This document shows, piece by piece, positions 21,081-33,989 of a DNA stretch of 64,000 nucleotides. Source of the stretch: Gammaproteobacteria bacterium (GTDB lineage Bacteria; Pseudomonadota; Gammaproteobacteria; Burkholderiales; Rhodocyclaceae); NCBI GenBank assembly GCA_018825305.1, contig JAHJEO010000025.1, positions 1-64,000 of the forward strand, in the 5' to 3' direction. Position numbers and translations under genes: made by a program. How positions within the stretch are numbered: the first letter of the stretch is position 1; each line of letters starts with the position of its first letter. A model generated the notes under the pieces. It was not told the DNA's origin, searched no databases, and saw only the letters and a list, made by a program, of their open reading frames with translations.

Positions 21081-21680
21081 TTATCTCATCACGTAGATCA
21101 GCGGGAACAGAATGATCCACACCAGATCGACCATGTGCCAGTAAGAGGCGCCGGTCTCGATGCCGTGGTGGTCGCGCGCGGTATATTCGCCCCGGCGCGC
21201 CTTGTTCCAGACGAATCCGAGAATCATCATGCCCAGCACCACGTGCAGCGTGTGAAACATCGTGAGCGAGATGTAGAACATGTAGAAGGTGTTGGTATCG
21301 AGATTGATGCCGGCAGCAAACTTGGCGGAATACTCGAAATACTTGACGGTCAGGAAGCCGAAACCGCTTGCGATGCCGGCCAGCAAAAAGTTGGCGCTGG
21401 CGCGACGGTGGTCGGCCTTGATCGCGGCCACCGAACGCGCCACGAACCAGCTGCCGGTGATCAGCAGGAAGGTGTTGAGCGCACCGGCGTCGCGATCCAG
21501 CGTCAGTTGCATCTCGTTGAACAAGTCGAGGTTCTTCAGCCGAGTTATTGCATAGGCGGCGAACAACACGCCGAAGGCCAGCAATTCGGCGAGGATGAAG
21601 ACCCATATGGCGAGGTCTCCGGGCGGATAGTCGGCCAATGAGTGGCCAGGGCGGCCTTGGCGGCGGGCGAGAGTGGTCAT
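21081..21680 (-). CDS. norE: Cytochrome c oxidase subunit III family protein (NorE-like)
   Basis: 199 aa; PGDLAIWVFILAELLAFG..., FYMFYISLTMFHTLHVVLGM, WHMVDLVWIILFPLIYV are COX3-family signatures. Confidence 0.8.
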   Translation of the reverse strand: MTTLARRQGRPGHSLADYPPGDLAIWVFILAELLAFGVLFAAYAITRLKNLDLFNEMQLTLDRDAGALNTFLLITGSWFVARSVAAIKADHRRASANFLLAGIASGFGFLTVKYFEYSAKFAAGINLDTNTFYMFYISLTMFHTLHVVLGMMILGFVWNKARRGEYTARDHHGIETGASYWHMVDLVWIILFPLIYVMR

Positions 21681-21738
21681 GGGTGCGGACGGCCGAAAAA
21701 TCAGGCTTTAAGTATCAGCAAATGCTCATGGACCTGCC

Positions 21739-21752
21739 TTGACGACGGACAA
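21739..21752. promoter_or_regulatory. Candidate FNR/Dnr-type box upstream of norE-like operon
   Basis: TTGAC-GACG-GACAA (one mismatch to TTGAC-N4-GTCAA), centred ~65 bp upstream of the start at 21680. Confidence 0.45.
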
Positions 21753-21840
21753 GGTGACAATATCAGTGCTTGTCGGGGTGGGGTAGTTCTTAGGGCCTGT
21801 TCTCATTCAGGCGACGAGTGCGCCGGGGTGAGAACGGGCC

Positions 21841-22557
21841 CTAGCCCCGCCAGGTTTTCTCGCCGGCAGTCACGGCGAACGGCAGGCGGTTTGCAGCAGG
21901 TGGCAGCGGGCAGACGGCAAAGGGAGTGAAGGCGCAGGGCGGGTTGATGGCACGGTTGAAGTCGAGCAGCAGCATGTTGCCTTGCGGGGCAGCGACGTGC
22001 AGGAAGCGCCCGCCACCGTAGCTTTCGCGGCCGCTGCTGGCGTCGGCGATGACGAAATGCAGTGGATTGGCGTCGGGACTTTGCGGCCGCAGCGTGTAGT
22101 CGCTGCCGTTCAGCGAGAAGCGGGCCTGCGCACCGTCCCAGCGGGTTTCGATGCGCCACGCCGGATCGAAGGCGAAGCAGTCGATGCCGGTGAAATTGCG
22201 GCGCGTTGCGCTGGCAGCGTCGCGCACGCGCAGGGCGATACGGCCATCGCGTTCGATGAGAAAGAAGCTGGTCGAGCCATGGCCGATCACCGTGGGGGCA
22301 CCCCCGATGTCGGTCTGCAGCACTTTTGCAGCGCCATCCGTCGCCAGCCATTCGGCGGTGTTGCCCGCTACGCGCAGGGTGCCAAGTTCGGCCGGTACGC
22401 CCGGTAGTTCGACGTCGCACCCGGCCGCCGAGCCAAGGCGATGGCTGCCGTCGTCGAGCCAGACGAGGCCAACCAGCGTGAGCCACCCGTCGGCTTTGGT
22501 CAGTTCTGCCAGGCGCGTCGCGCGCCAGGCTTCGTGTTGTTCAAGCAAGTGATTCAT
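21841..22557 (-). CDS. DUF1684 domain-containing protein
   Basis: LTLVGLVWLDDGSHRLGS..., YGGGRFLHVAAPQG..LLDFNRAINPPCAFTPFAVCPLPPAANRLPFAVTAGEK are typical of DUF1684. Confidence 0.8.
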   Translation of the reverse strand: MNHLLEQHEAWRATRLAELTKADGWLTLVGLVWLDDGSHRLGSAAGCDVELPGVPAELGTLRVAGNTAEWLATDGAAKVLQTDIGGAPTVIGHGSTSFFLIERDGRIALRVRDAASATRRNFTGIDCFAFDPAWRIETRWDGAQARFSLNGSDYTLRPQSPDANPLHFVIADASSGRESYGGGRFLHVAAPQGNMLLLDFNRAINPPCAFTPFAVCPLPPAANRLPFAVTAGEKTWRG

Positions 22558-22578
22558 TGGGCGATGGTAGCAGTACCG

Positions 22579-22602
22579 CCGTGGCGCCAGCACCGACTTT
22601 TT
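22579..22602 (+). repeat. Dispersed 24-bp repeat copy 3 (intergenic)
   Basis: CCGTGGCGCCAGCACCGACTTTTT. Confidence 0.8.
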
Positions 22603-22618
22603 GCGGCGCCCAAAACAA

Positions 22619-22650
22619 AACCGGCGCCCGTCTTGCGAGGGGCGCCGGTT
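22619..22650 (-). terminator. Rho-independent terminator downstream of norB
   Basis: Perfect 11-bp stem AACCGGCGCCC/GGGCGCCGGTT followed by TTGTTTTG on the minus strand. Confidence 0.75.
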
Positions 22651-22668
22651 GTTACTAGGGTTTCAGAA

Positions 22669-24508
<1,840 letters not shown>

Positions 24509-24578
24509 TTAGCCCCCCTTTGTTCAAGCCGCACCATGCGGCGTGTGCGGACTTTAGGGAAGGGCGTCAAGTCGTTCC

Positions 24579-24592
24579 TTGACTGGGGTCAA
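24579..24592. promoter_or_regulatory. Candidate Dnr/FNR-type box upstream of norC
   Basis: Perfect dyad TTGAC-TGGG-GTCAA centred ~77 bp upstream of norC; overlaps another inverted repeat GTCAAG-N6-CTTGAC (24566-24583). Confidence 0.6.
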
Positions 24593-24642
24593 TTCCGCCG
24601 ATAGGCGTTCCCGCAAGAGGCTTGCCGCGGCGGGTCAAATTG

Positions 24643-24870
24643 TTACTGATGGGCGTTGAGCAGACGTGCCTTGCTGCGTGCCTCGGCCTTGTTGGTTTCC
24701 GTCATCTGTTTGCCGTAAGCCTCGCGCGCCGCCTTGCCCTGCTTGGTGGCCTCGATACTCTTGAGGCAGCGCCAGCGCTTTCCGGTCTTGGTGACTAACA
24801 GGCGCATTTCTTCCTTGGGGTGATGGGTGCGGCAGTGGTAGCAGAAAATGGTATCGGTATCAGCGGACAT
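24643..24870 (-). CDS. Small Zn-ribbon-like hypothetical protein
   Basis: 75 aa, FCYHCRTHHPKEEM and RCLKS motifs; same strand upstream of norC. Confidence 0.5.
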   Translation of the reverse strand: MSADTDTIFCYHCRTHHPKEEMRLLVTKTGKRWRCLKSIEATKQGKAAREAYGKQMTETNKAEARSKARLLNAHQ

Positions 24871-25106
24871 AAGCGATGTATAGGTAAATTTTCTGTTGGC
24901 ACAGGCGTTAGTATGCCGAAGAATTCACTTTGGCGTTTTGACCAGGTGTGATGTTGCGCTGCAGCGGCCGCTAACTGACTGTTTTACAATTGATTGGCCT
25001 AAGAGTGCCGCATAATTGATCGAGGATTATTACAACGCCGGCATTTCGATCGATAAACTTGTGGCGGGATTGACCCGGTCACACCAGTTCGCCCGGTTGA
25101 GACGAC

Positions 25107-27908
25107 ATGGATAAAAACACCATCTTTACCAAGACTGCCAAGGGCCTGCGCGAAGCGTCGGGCAAGACCAGTCTGCTCACGCGCGATATGCGCAATATTC
25201 TTAAAGAGATCGACGGCAGGTGCGCCATTCGTGACCTGCTGAAGAAATTCGACGCAGTATCGCCGGCCGACATGAAGGAAGCCCTGACAATTCTTGTCGG
25301 CGAGGATTTCATACGGGAAGTGGAGCGGGAGTCGTCTGTAGCCCCCGTTTCCGCGGCGCGGCCTTCGACGCCCGCCGTCCTACCAGCATCCGGCGGCGAT
25401 CTTGATTTTACCTCCTTGCCACCTCCGGCCAGCCGGCCTGATCCCGCTGTGGTCGAAGCGGCAACCCGTGCGGCCGAGGCCATACGCGCCCAACAGGAAG
25501 CTGAAGCACGTGCCAAGGCCGAAGCGGTAGCCCTGGCACAGAAGCAAGCGCAGGAGAAATCCGCCCGTGAAGCCGAGGCACTTGCCAAGGCTAAGGCCAA
25601 GGCGGATGCGCTGGCAAATAAAGTCGAGGAAGAGCGCCTGCGACACGAAGCGGAAGAACGCGCCCGCGAGAAGTCCAAAGCTGAGGCACAGGCACAGGCC
25701 GAAGCCCATGCGCGCAAGCTTGCAGAAAAGCGGGCGCAACGCGAAGCCGAAGAAAAAGCCCGCCAGGAAGCCGAGGCTCGCGCCAGGGTGGAAGCGGAAG
25801 CGAAGGCGAAACGGGAAGCCGAGGAAACGGCACAACGCGAAGCGGAAGAGAAAGCCGGCCGGGAAGCGGAGGAACAGGCGCGCCGCGAAGCGGAAGAGAA
25901 AGCGCGCCAGGAAGCCGAGGCTCGCGCCAAGGCGGAAGCGGAAGCGAAGGCGAAACGGGAAGCCGAGGAAACGGCACAACGCGAAGCGGAAGAGAAAGCC
26001 CGCCGCGAAGCGGAGGAACAGGCGCGCCGCGAAGCGGAAGAGAAAGCGCGCCAGGAAGCCGAGGCTCGCGCCAAGGCGGAAGCGGAAGCAAAGGCGAAAC
26101 GGGAAGCCGAGGAAGCGGCACAACGCGAAGCGGAAGAGAAAGCCCGCCGCGAAGCGGAGGAACAGACGCGCCGGGAAGCGGAAGAGAAAGTGCGCCAGGA
26201 AGCCGAGGCTCGCGCCAAGGCGGAAGCGGAAGCGAAGGCGAAACGGGAAGCCGAGGAAACGGCACAACGCGAAGCGGAAGAACAGGCGCGCCGGGAAGCG
26301 GAAGAGAAAGTGCGCCAGGAAGCCGAGGCTCGCGCCAAGGCGGAAGCGGAAGCAAAGGCGAAACGGGAAGCCGAGGAAACGGCACAACGCGAAGCGGAGG
26401 AACAGGCGGCACAACGCGAAGCCGACGAGAAAGCCCGCCGCGAAGCGGAGGAACAGGCGCGCCGGGAAGCAGAAGAGAAAGCTCGCCAGGAAGCCGAGTC
26501 TCGCACCAAGGCGGAAGCGGAAGCGAAAGCGAAACGGGAATCCGAGGAAGCGGCGCGGCGTGAGGCCGAAGAACAGGAGCGGCGCGCGGCTGAGGAACGT
26601 GCCGAGCAGGCTGCCGAGGCTTATGCGATCGAGCGTGCCGAGCAACTGTCTCGATATCAGGCGCAGGAAGATTCACGGCCTGTGGCGGTGGCTGGCGGGG
26701 CGCGTAGCAAGGGGGACGTGAGGGATACTCCCGCCGAAAGCGGCAAGTCGTTCGCCTGGGGCCGCCTGCTGGTGGCGGCCGCCGTTGCATTGCCAGTGCT
26801 CGGCTTGGCCTTGATGCAGTTTGTATCCTTCGACGGCAAGATTACGCAACTGGAAGCGGCGGCAAGTACTCAACTGCAGCAGCCGGTCAGGATTGCGTCT
26901 GTTCATGTGTCGCTGTTGCCGCAGCCGCGCTGGCTTCTTGGCGGCGTAGTGGTTGGCGCGAACGGACAGATCAAGGCGCCGCGAATCAGTGTTGCCGCGG
27001 GGCTGGGGTCGCTGTTTGGCGGGGAAATGGCTTTTGAGTCAATGGAAGTCGATGCGCCGGTCTTCAATGAAGAGGGGTTCGGTTGGCTGCTCTTCGGCAC
27101 GGCCAAAGGGCAGATCGAGATGCGTAACGCCAAGCTTGATTCGCGGCTCGTCGACCTGCCGGCTTTCGCGATCAAGGGGGTGGCAGCAGGCGATGGCACT
27201 TGGCGCAGCCTGACCATGGAGGCTGCGGACAAGACGCTGGTCGTCGACCTGAAATCTCAGGGGGCGGCTGTCCGGTTCGAGGCAAACGCCGGATCGTTCG
27301 CTGTCCCGTTCGGGGCAGGGCTGAACCTTTCCGACTTCAGCGCGGCCGGACTGGCGACCCGCGAGGGGATAACCCTGACGGAATTCAAGAGCCGCCTCCA
27401 TGGAGGTGTTTTGTCGGGTACGGCGAAATTGCGATGGGGGCGGCAATGGAGTCTGGACGGCAACCTCGAAGCACGCCAGATAGACACGGCGCTGGCCTTC
27501 CCGAAACTTCTCGAGGGCGACAAACTGGAAGGCAAGGCCAGCTATGCCGCACGCGCCGACGATGCCGCGCGGCTGTTCGACACGGTGCGTGTCGAGGGCG
27601 CTTTCGCGATGAAGAAGGGAACGCTGCTGGGCGTCGACCTGGTTCGCATGCTCCAGCGTGGCGAGGCCGGCGGCAAGACGGACTTTTCGGAGGTGACCGG
27701 AAGCTTCGCCCATGAACGCGGCCTGACCTTGCTGCGGCAGATTCGGCTGAGCGCCGGCATTCTCTCGGCCAGCGGAAATGCCGAGGTCGATAGCGGCAAG
27801 AATATCAATGGCCGTCTCTCGGTTGATATGCGGATGGCCAACGAACAGCGCCGCGCCAGCGTGGCGATTTCAGGAACGACCAAGGCCGTCACCTGGTCAA
27901 GTCGCTAG
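25107..27908 (+). CDS. Coiled-coil repeat protein with TM segment and AsmA-like C-terminal domain
   Basis: N-terminal ~75-aa winged-helix-like segment, long E/K/R/A-rich octad repeats, one TM ([20 protein letters not shown]), AsmA-like C-terminus. Confidence 0.75.
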   Translation: MDKNTIFTKTAKGLREASGKTSLLTRDMRNILKEIDGRCAIRDLLKKFDAVSPADMKEALTILVGEDFIREVERESSVAPVSAARPSTPAVLPASGGDLDFTSLPPPASRPDPAVVEAATRAAEAIRAQQEAEARAKAEAVALAQKQAQEKSAREAEALAKAKAKADALANKVEEERLRHEAEERAREKSKAEAQAQAEAHARKLAEKRAQREAEEKARQEAEARARVEAEAKAKREAEETAQREAEEKAGREAEEQARREAEEKARQEAEARAKAEAEAKAKREAEETAQREAEEKARREAEEQARREAEEKARQEAEARAKAEAEAKAKREAEEAAQREAEEKARREAEEQTRREAEEKVRQEAEARAKAEAEAKAKREAEETAQREAEEQARREAEEKVRQEAEARAKAEAEAKAKREAEETAQREAEEQAAQREADEKARREAEEQARREAEEKARQEAESRTKAEAEAKAKRESEEAARREAEEQERRAAEERAEQAAEAYAIERAEQLSRYQAQEDSRPVAVAGGARSKGDVRDTPAESGKSFAWGRLLVAAAVALPVLGLALMQFVSFDGKITQLEAAASTQLQQPVRIASVHVSLLPQPRWLLGGVVVGANGQIKAPRISVAAGLGSLFGGEMAFESMEVDAPVFNEEGFGWLLFGTAKGQIEMRNAKLDSRLVDLPAFAIKGVAAGDGTWRSLTMEAADKTLVVDLKSQGAAVRFEANAGSFAVPFGAGLNLSDFSAAGLATREGITLTEFKSRLHGGVLSGTAKLRWGRQWSLDGNLEARQIDTALAFPKLLEGDKLEGKASYAARADDAARLFDTVRVEGAFAMKKGTLLGVDLVRMLQRGEAGGKTDFSEVTGSFAHERGLTLLRQIRLSAGILSASGNAEVDSGKNINGRLSVDMRMANEQRRASVAISGTTKAVTWSSR
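25749..26615 (+). repeat. In-frame tandem repeat, ~144-bp unit of six 24-bp subunits, six copies
   Basis: Copy starts read at 25749, 25893, 26037, 26181, 26301, 26472; unit [48 protein letters not shown]. Confidence 0.9.
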
Positions 27909-27980
27909 TCATTGTGGTCGCGGCAACTGCGGGCCGGGACGGGCCACCGGAGTGGCCTGCTATTGCCCCGGCGAACGCGG

Positions 27981-29645
27981 CTACTTGCCTTCTTCCTTGA
28001 GGGCGCGCCGCAGCACCTTGCCGACATTGGTCTTGGGCAGGTCATCGCGGAACTCGACGTGGTGGGGAACCTTGTAGGAGGTGAGCTGGGTACGGCAGTG
28101 CGCGATCAGGTCCTCCCTGGTAAGGTCGGGATCCTTGCGGACGACGAATATCTTGACCGTCTCGCCCGAGTGCTCGTGAGGCACGCCGATGGCCGCCACT
28201 TCACGCACACCCTGATGCGAGATCACCACGTCCTCTACTTCATTCGGGTAGACGTTGAAGCCCGACACCAGAATGATGTCCTTCTTGCGATCGACCAGAT
28301 AGACGAAGCCCTTTTCGTTCACGTATCCCATGTCGCCGGTGAGCAGGAAGCCATCGGACGTGAAAGCCTTCGCGGTTTCATCTGGCCGGCCCCAATAGCC
28401 GGTGGTGACCTGGGGGCCTCGAATGCAAATTTCCCCAACGTCGCCACGCGGAAGTTCCACGCCCGCGTCGTTGCGGATCGAAACTTCGGTGGAGGAGATC
28501 GGCAAGCCGATGGCGCCGTTGAAGGCCGGCAGGTCGAGCGGGTTGATCGTCGCCGCGGGCGAGGTCTCGGTGAGGCCGTAGGCCTGCGCCAGTGCGCAGC
28601 CCGTGACTTGTTGCCAGCGCTCGGCGACCGCCTGCTGGACCGCCATGCCGCCGCCGAGGGTGACGTGCAGCCGGGAAAAGTCCACCGCGGCGAAGTCCGG
28701 ATGGTTGAGCAGGGCGTTGAACAGGGTGTTCACGCCTGTGATGGCGGTGAAAGGATGATGCTTGAGTTCCTTGATGAAACCGGGAATGTCGCGCGGGTTG
28801 GCGATCAGCAGGTTGCTGGCGCCGAAACTCAAGAAGGTCAGGCAGTTCGCGGTGAGGGCGAAGATGTGATACAGCGGCAGGGCGGTGACAATGAGTTCTT
28901 CGCCTTCGTGGACGGTGCCGCGTATCCATGCATGGGCCTGAGTGACGTTGCTGACGATGTTGCGGTGGCTGAGCATGGCGCCTTTGGCAACGCCGGTGGT
29001 GCCGCCGGTGTATTGGAGGAAGGCCAGGTCGTCGAGGCTGATTTCGACGGGCTGGAAGCCGTGGCGGCGGCCGGCGGCCAGCGCCGTGGAGAAATTGATG
29101 GCGCCGGGGATCCGCCATGCCGGCACCAGTTTCTTGACGTGGCGCACAACCAGATTGACCAGTGTGCCCTTGAGCGTGCCGAGCATTTCGCCCATGGGGG
29201 TTACGATGACATGGCGTACGGCGGTATGGGGCAGCACCTGCTCGACGGTGTGGGCGAAGTTCTCCACCACCACCATTACCTCGGCGCCGGAATCCTTGAG
29301 CTGGTGTTCCAGTTCGCGCGGGGTGTACAGCGGGTTGCAGCTGACCACGGTACAGCCGGCGCGCAGGGCGCCGAACAGGCATATGGGGTATTGCAGCAGG
29401 TTGGGCATCATCAGGGCGACGCGCTTGCCCTTGCCCAACCCCACGCTTTGCAGCCAGCCGGCGAACTCGGCGGCCTTGCGGTCCAGCTCGCCGTAGCTCA
29501 GCGTGCGACCCATGCTGATGAAGGCAGTCTTGTCGGCGTAGCGCCGGCAGGCTTTTTCCATCAGTTCGGCGAGGGAGGCGTCCTCGAGAAGGCCGATCTC
29601 GGCCGGTACGCCCTCGGGGTAGCTCGGCAGCCAGTTTTTCTCCAT
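27981..29645 (-). CDS. fadD: Long-chain fatty-acid-CoA ligase (AMP-binding)
   Basis: LQYTGGTTGVAKGAMLSHRN, YGLTETSP, GWYRTGD-equivalent DGFLLTGDMGYVNEKGFVYLVDRKKD, C-terminal PKTNVGKVLRR. Confidence 0.9.
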   Translation of the reverse strand: MEKNWLPSYPEGVPAEIGLLEDASLAELMEKACRRYADKTAFISMGRTLSYGELDRKAAEFAGWLQSVGLGKGKRVALMMPNLLQYPICLFGALRAGCTVVSCNPLYTPRELEHQLKDSGAEVMVVVENFAHTVEQVLPHTAVRHVIVTPMGEMLGTLKGTLVNLVVRHVKKLVPAWRIPGAINFSTALAAGRRHGFQPVEISLDDLAFLQYTGGTTGVAKGAMLSHRNIVSNVTQAHAWIRGTVHEGEELIVTALPLYHIFALTANCLTFLSFGASNLLIANPRDIPGFIKELKHHPFTAITGVNTLFNALLNHPDFAAVDFSRLHVTLGGGMAVQQAVAERWQQVTGCALAQAYGLTETSPAATINPLDLPAFNGAIGLPISSTEVSIRNDAGVELPRGDVGEICIRGPQVTTGYWGRPDETAKAFTSDGFLLTGDMGYVNEKGFVYLVDRKKDIILVSGFNVYPNEVEDVVISHQGVREVAAIGVPHEHSGETVKIFVVRKDPDLTREDLIAHCRTQLTSYKVPHHVEFRDDLPKTNVGKVLRRALKEEGK

Positions 29646-29658
29646 GGCGTCGTCCTTC

Positions 29659-30240
29659 TCAGCCGCCCAGCAGGGCTTTTTTCAGGTCGGTCTGGGCGGG
29701 TTTCTCGCCCAGCCATACCCGCAACAGGGCGCGGCCGAAAGCCGGGCCGGGGACACTGCCGCGAGACTGGCCGTTGAATGTGACGGCGGTGCCCTGAGCC
29801 GAGAAGTCGATGCCGATGACATCGCCGCTCTTGCCGTTGCCGATTGCCATCATCAGGGCCGCGAAGCGGTCGGTGTCGGCCTGCAGTGCGGCCAGTTCGG
29901 CTTCGCTGTGATTGTTGGCCAGTCCTTCGCGCAGCGAGTCCAACAGCGCCGTGGCATCGATGTCCCGCAGCAGGTGCAGGTTGAGTCGGCGCAACTCGGT
30001 GGCAGCGATCAATTCGGCCGCATTGCCGTTCTTGCGCGGAGCATAGAGTGCCGCGACGTAAACCTTGAAGAACACCTTGGTGCGAAGCCCGGCACCATTG
30101 AGCACCAGTTCCGTCGTGCCGGCCTTCACGCCATCTTCGATGCGCACGCCGGCCACCTCGGCTGCCTGCAGTGCCGTAGGTGCCAGCAGTGCTGCCGTCA
30201 GTGTGAGCACGGCAGCGATTGTCTTTGATGAGTTCTTCAT
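29659..30240 (-). CDS. Chalcone isomerase-like family secreted protein
   Basis: Signal peptide; VLNGAGLRTKVFFKVYVAALYAP and LRRDIDATALLDSLREGL motifs. Confidence 0.75.
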   Translation of the reverse strand: MKNSSKTIAAVLTLTAALLAPTALQAAEVAGVRIEDGVKAGTTELVLNGAGLRTKVFFKVYVAALYAPRKNGNAAELIAATELRRLNLHLLRDIDATALLDSLREGLANNHSEAELAALQADTDRFAALMMAIGNGKSGDVIGIDFSAQGTAVTFNGQSRGSVPGPAFGRALLRVWLGEKPAQTDLKKALLGG

Positions 30241-30290
30241 GGTTCCCCTCCTCCTTTGGTTGTCCTGCCGAAACGTGCCGTTGCCTGACG

Positions 30291-31487
30291 TTACATGGCC
30301 TCAAAAATGCCAGCCGCGCCCATGCCGGTGCCGATGCACATGGTCACCATCCCGTACTTGCCGCCGGTGCGGCGCAGGCCGCTGAGCAGCGTTGCGGAGC
30401 GGATTGCGCCGGTGGCGCCCAGCGGGTGGCCAAGGGCGATGGCGCCGCCCTGCGGGTTCACTTTGGCCGGATCGAGTCCGAGCTCGCGTATCACCGCCAG
30501 GGCCTGGGCGGCGAAGGCTTCGTTCAGTTCGATCCAGTCCAGGTCCTGCTGGCGCACGCCGGCGAGTTCGAGTGCCCTGGGTATGGCGGCGATGGGGCCG
30601 ATGCCCATGATCTCGGGCGCCACGCCGGCCACTGCGTAGCCGGCAAAACGGGCCAGGGGCCGCATGCCGGTCTCGCTCAATATCTTTTCCGAAACCAGCA
30701 TCAGCGCGGCGGCGCCGTCGGACATCTGCGAGCTGTTGCCAGCCGTTACCGAACCACGGGCGGCGAAGGGCGGGCGCAGCTTCGCCAGAGCCTCCGGCGT
30801 CGAGTCCGGGCGCGGCCCCTCGTCGGTATCGACCAGCCGCTCGACGATACGCACGGCCCCGCTGGCGAGGTCGGGCAGGTGCTCGCGCACCAGATAGGGC
30901 GTGATCTCGTCGCGAAAGTGGCCGGCGGCGATGGCGGTGCTGGCGCGGCGATGCGATTCGAGGGCGAAGGCGTCCTGGTCGGCCCGGCTCACCTGCCAGC
31001 GCTCGGCCACCCGCTCCGCGGTGAGGCCCATGCCGTAGGCGATGGCGAGGTTTTCGTTCTTCTCGAACACCGCCGGGTTGAAGGAGACCTTGTTGCCCAT
31101 CATTTGCGGCATGACGCTCATCGACTCGGTGCCGGCGGCGATCATGACGTCCGCTTCGCCGAGCCGGATGCGCGCAGCCGCGTCGGCCACTGCCTGCAGG
31201 CCCGAGGAGCAGAAGCGGTTGATGGTGATGCCGGGCACGGCTTCCGGCATGCCGGCCAGCAGCAGGCCGATGCGAGCGACGTTGAAACCCTGCTCGGCCT
31301 CGGGCATAGCGCAGCCGACGATGACGTCGCCTACCCGGGCCGGATCGATTTGCGGCGCCTGCGCCAGGACACTCTTGAGGGCATGCGCCAGCATGTCGTC
31401 GGGGCGCACGTTGCGGAACTGGCCGCGACGCTTGCCCACGGGCAGGCGGGTGGCGGCGACGATGTATGCATCCTGTATCTGTCTCAT
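30291..31487 (-). CDS. Acetyl-CoA C-acyltransferase (thiolase)
   Basis: ITINRFCSSGLQAV active-site Cys, GGAIALGHPLGATGAI, MCIGTGMGAAGIFE; start MRQIQDAYIVAATRLPVGK within longer ORF. Confidence 0.92.
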   Translation of the reverse strand: MRQIQDAYIVAATRLPVGKRRGQFRNVRPDDMLAHALKSVLAQAPQIDPARVGDVIVGCAMPEAEQGFNVARIGLLLAGMPEAVPGITINRFCSSGLQAVADAAARIRLGEADVMIAAGTESMSVMPQMMGNKVSFNPAVFEKNENLAIAYGMGLTAERVAERWQVSRADQDAFALESHRRASTAIAAGHFRDEITPYLVREHLPDLASGAVRIVERLVDTDEGPRPDSTPEALAKLRPPFAARGSVTAGNSSQMSDGAAALMLVSEKILSETGMRPLARFAGYAVAGVAPEIMGIGPIAAIPRALELAGVRQQDLDWIELNEAFAAQALAVIRELGLDPAKVNPQGGAIALGHPLGATGAIRSATLLSGLRRTGGKYGMVTMCIGTGMGAAGIFEAM

Positions 31488-31498
31488 GATGGCGGGCC

Positions 31499-33904
<2,406 letters not shown>

Positions 33905-33989
33905 TGGAATGAAGTGATGACCGCGCCGATGCTTGGCGCGGTGGCGTGTTTCGATGATTGCTTCGGATGTGGCTGCACGGGGTCGTGTC

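Noticed and set aside
25079-26790. Several long ORFs in other frames across the coiled-coil repeat (476, 421, 399, 384 aa)
   Set aside because: The 24-bp period keeps every frame open; low-complexity products (SSASRR, LFRFAL, RKPRL) are by-products of the repeat.
27912-29777. 621-aa plus-strand ORF opposite fadD
   Set aside because: Antisense shadow ORF; no domain signature.
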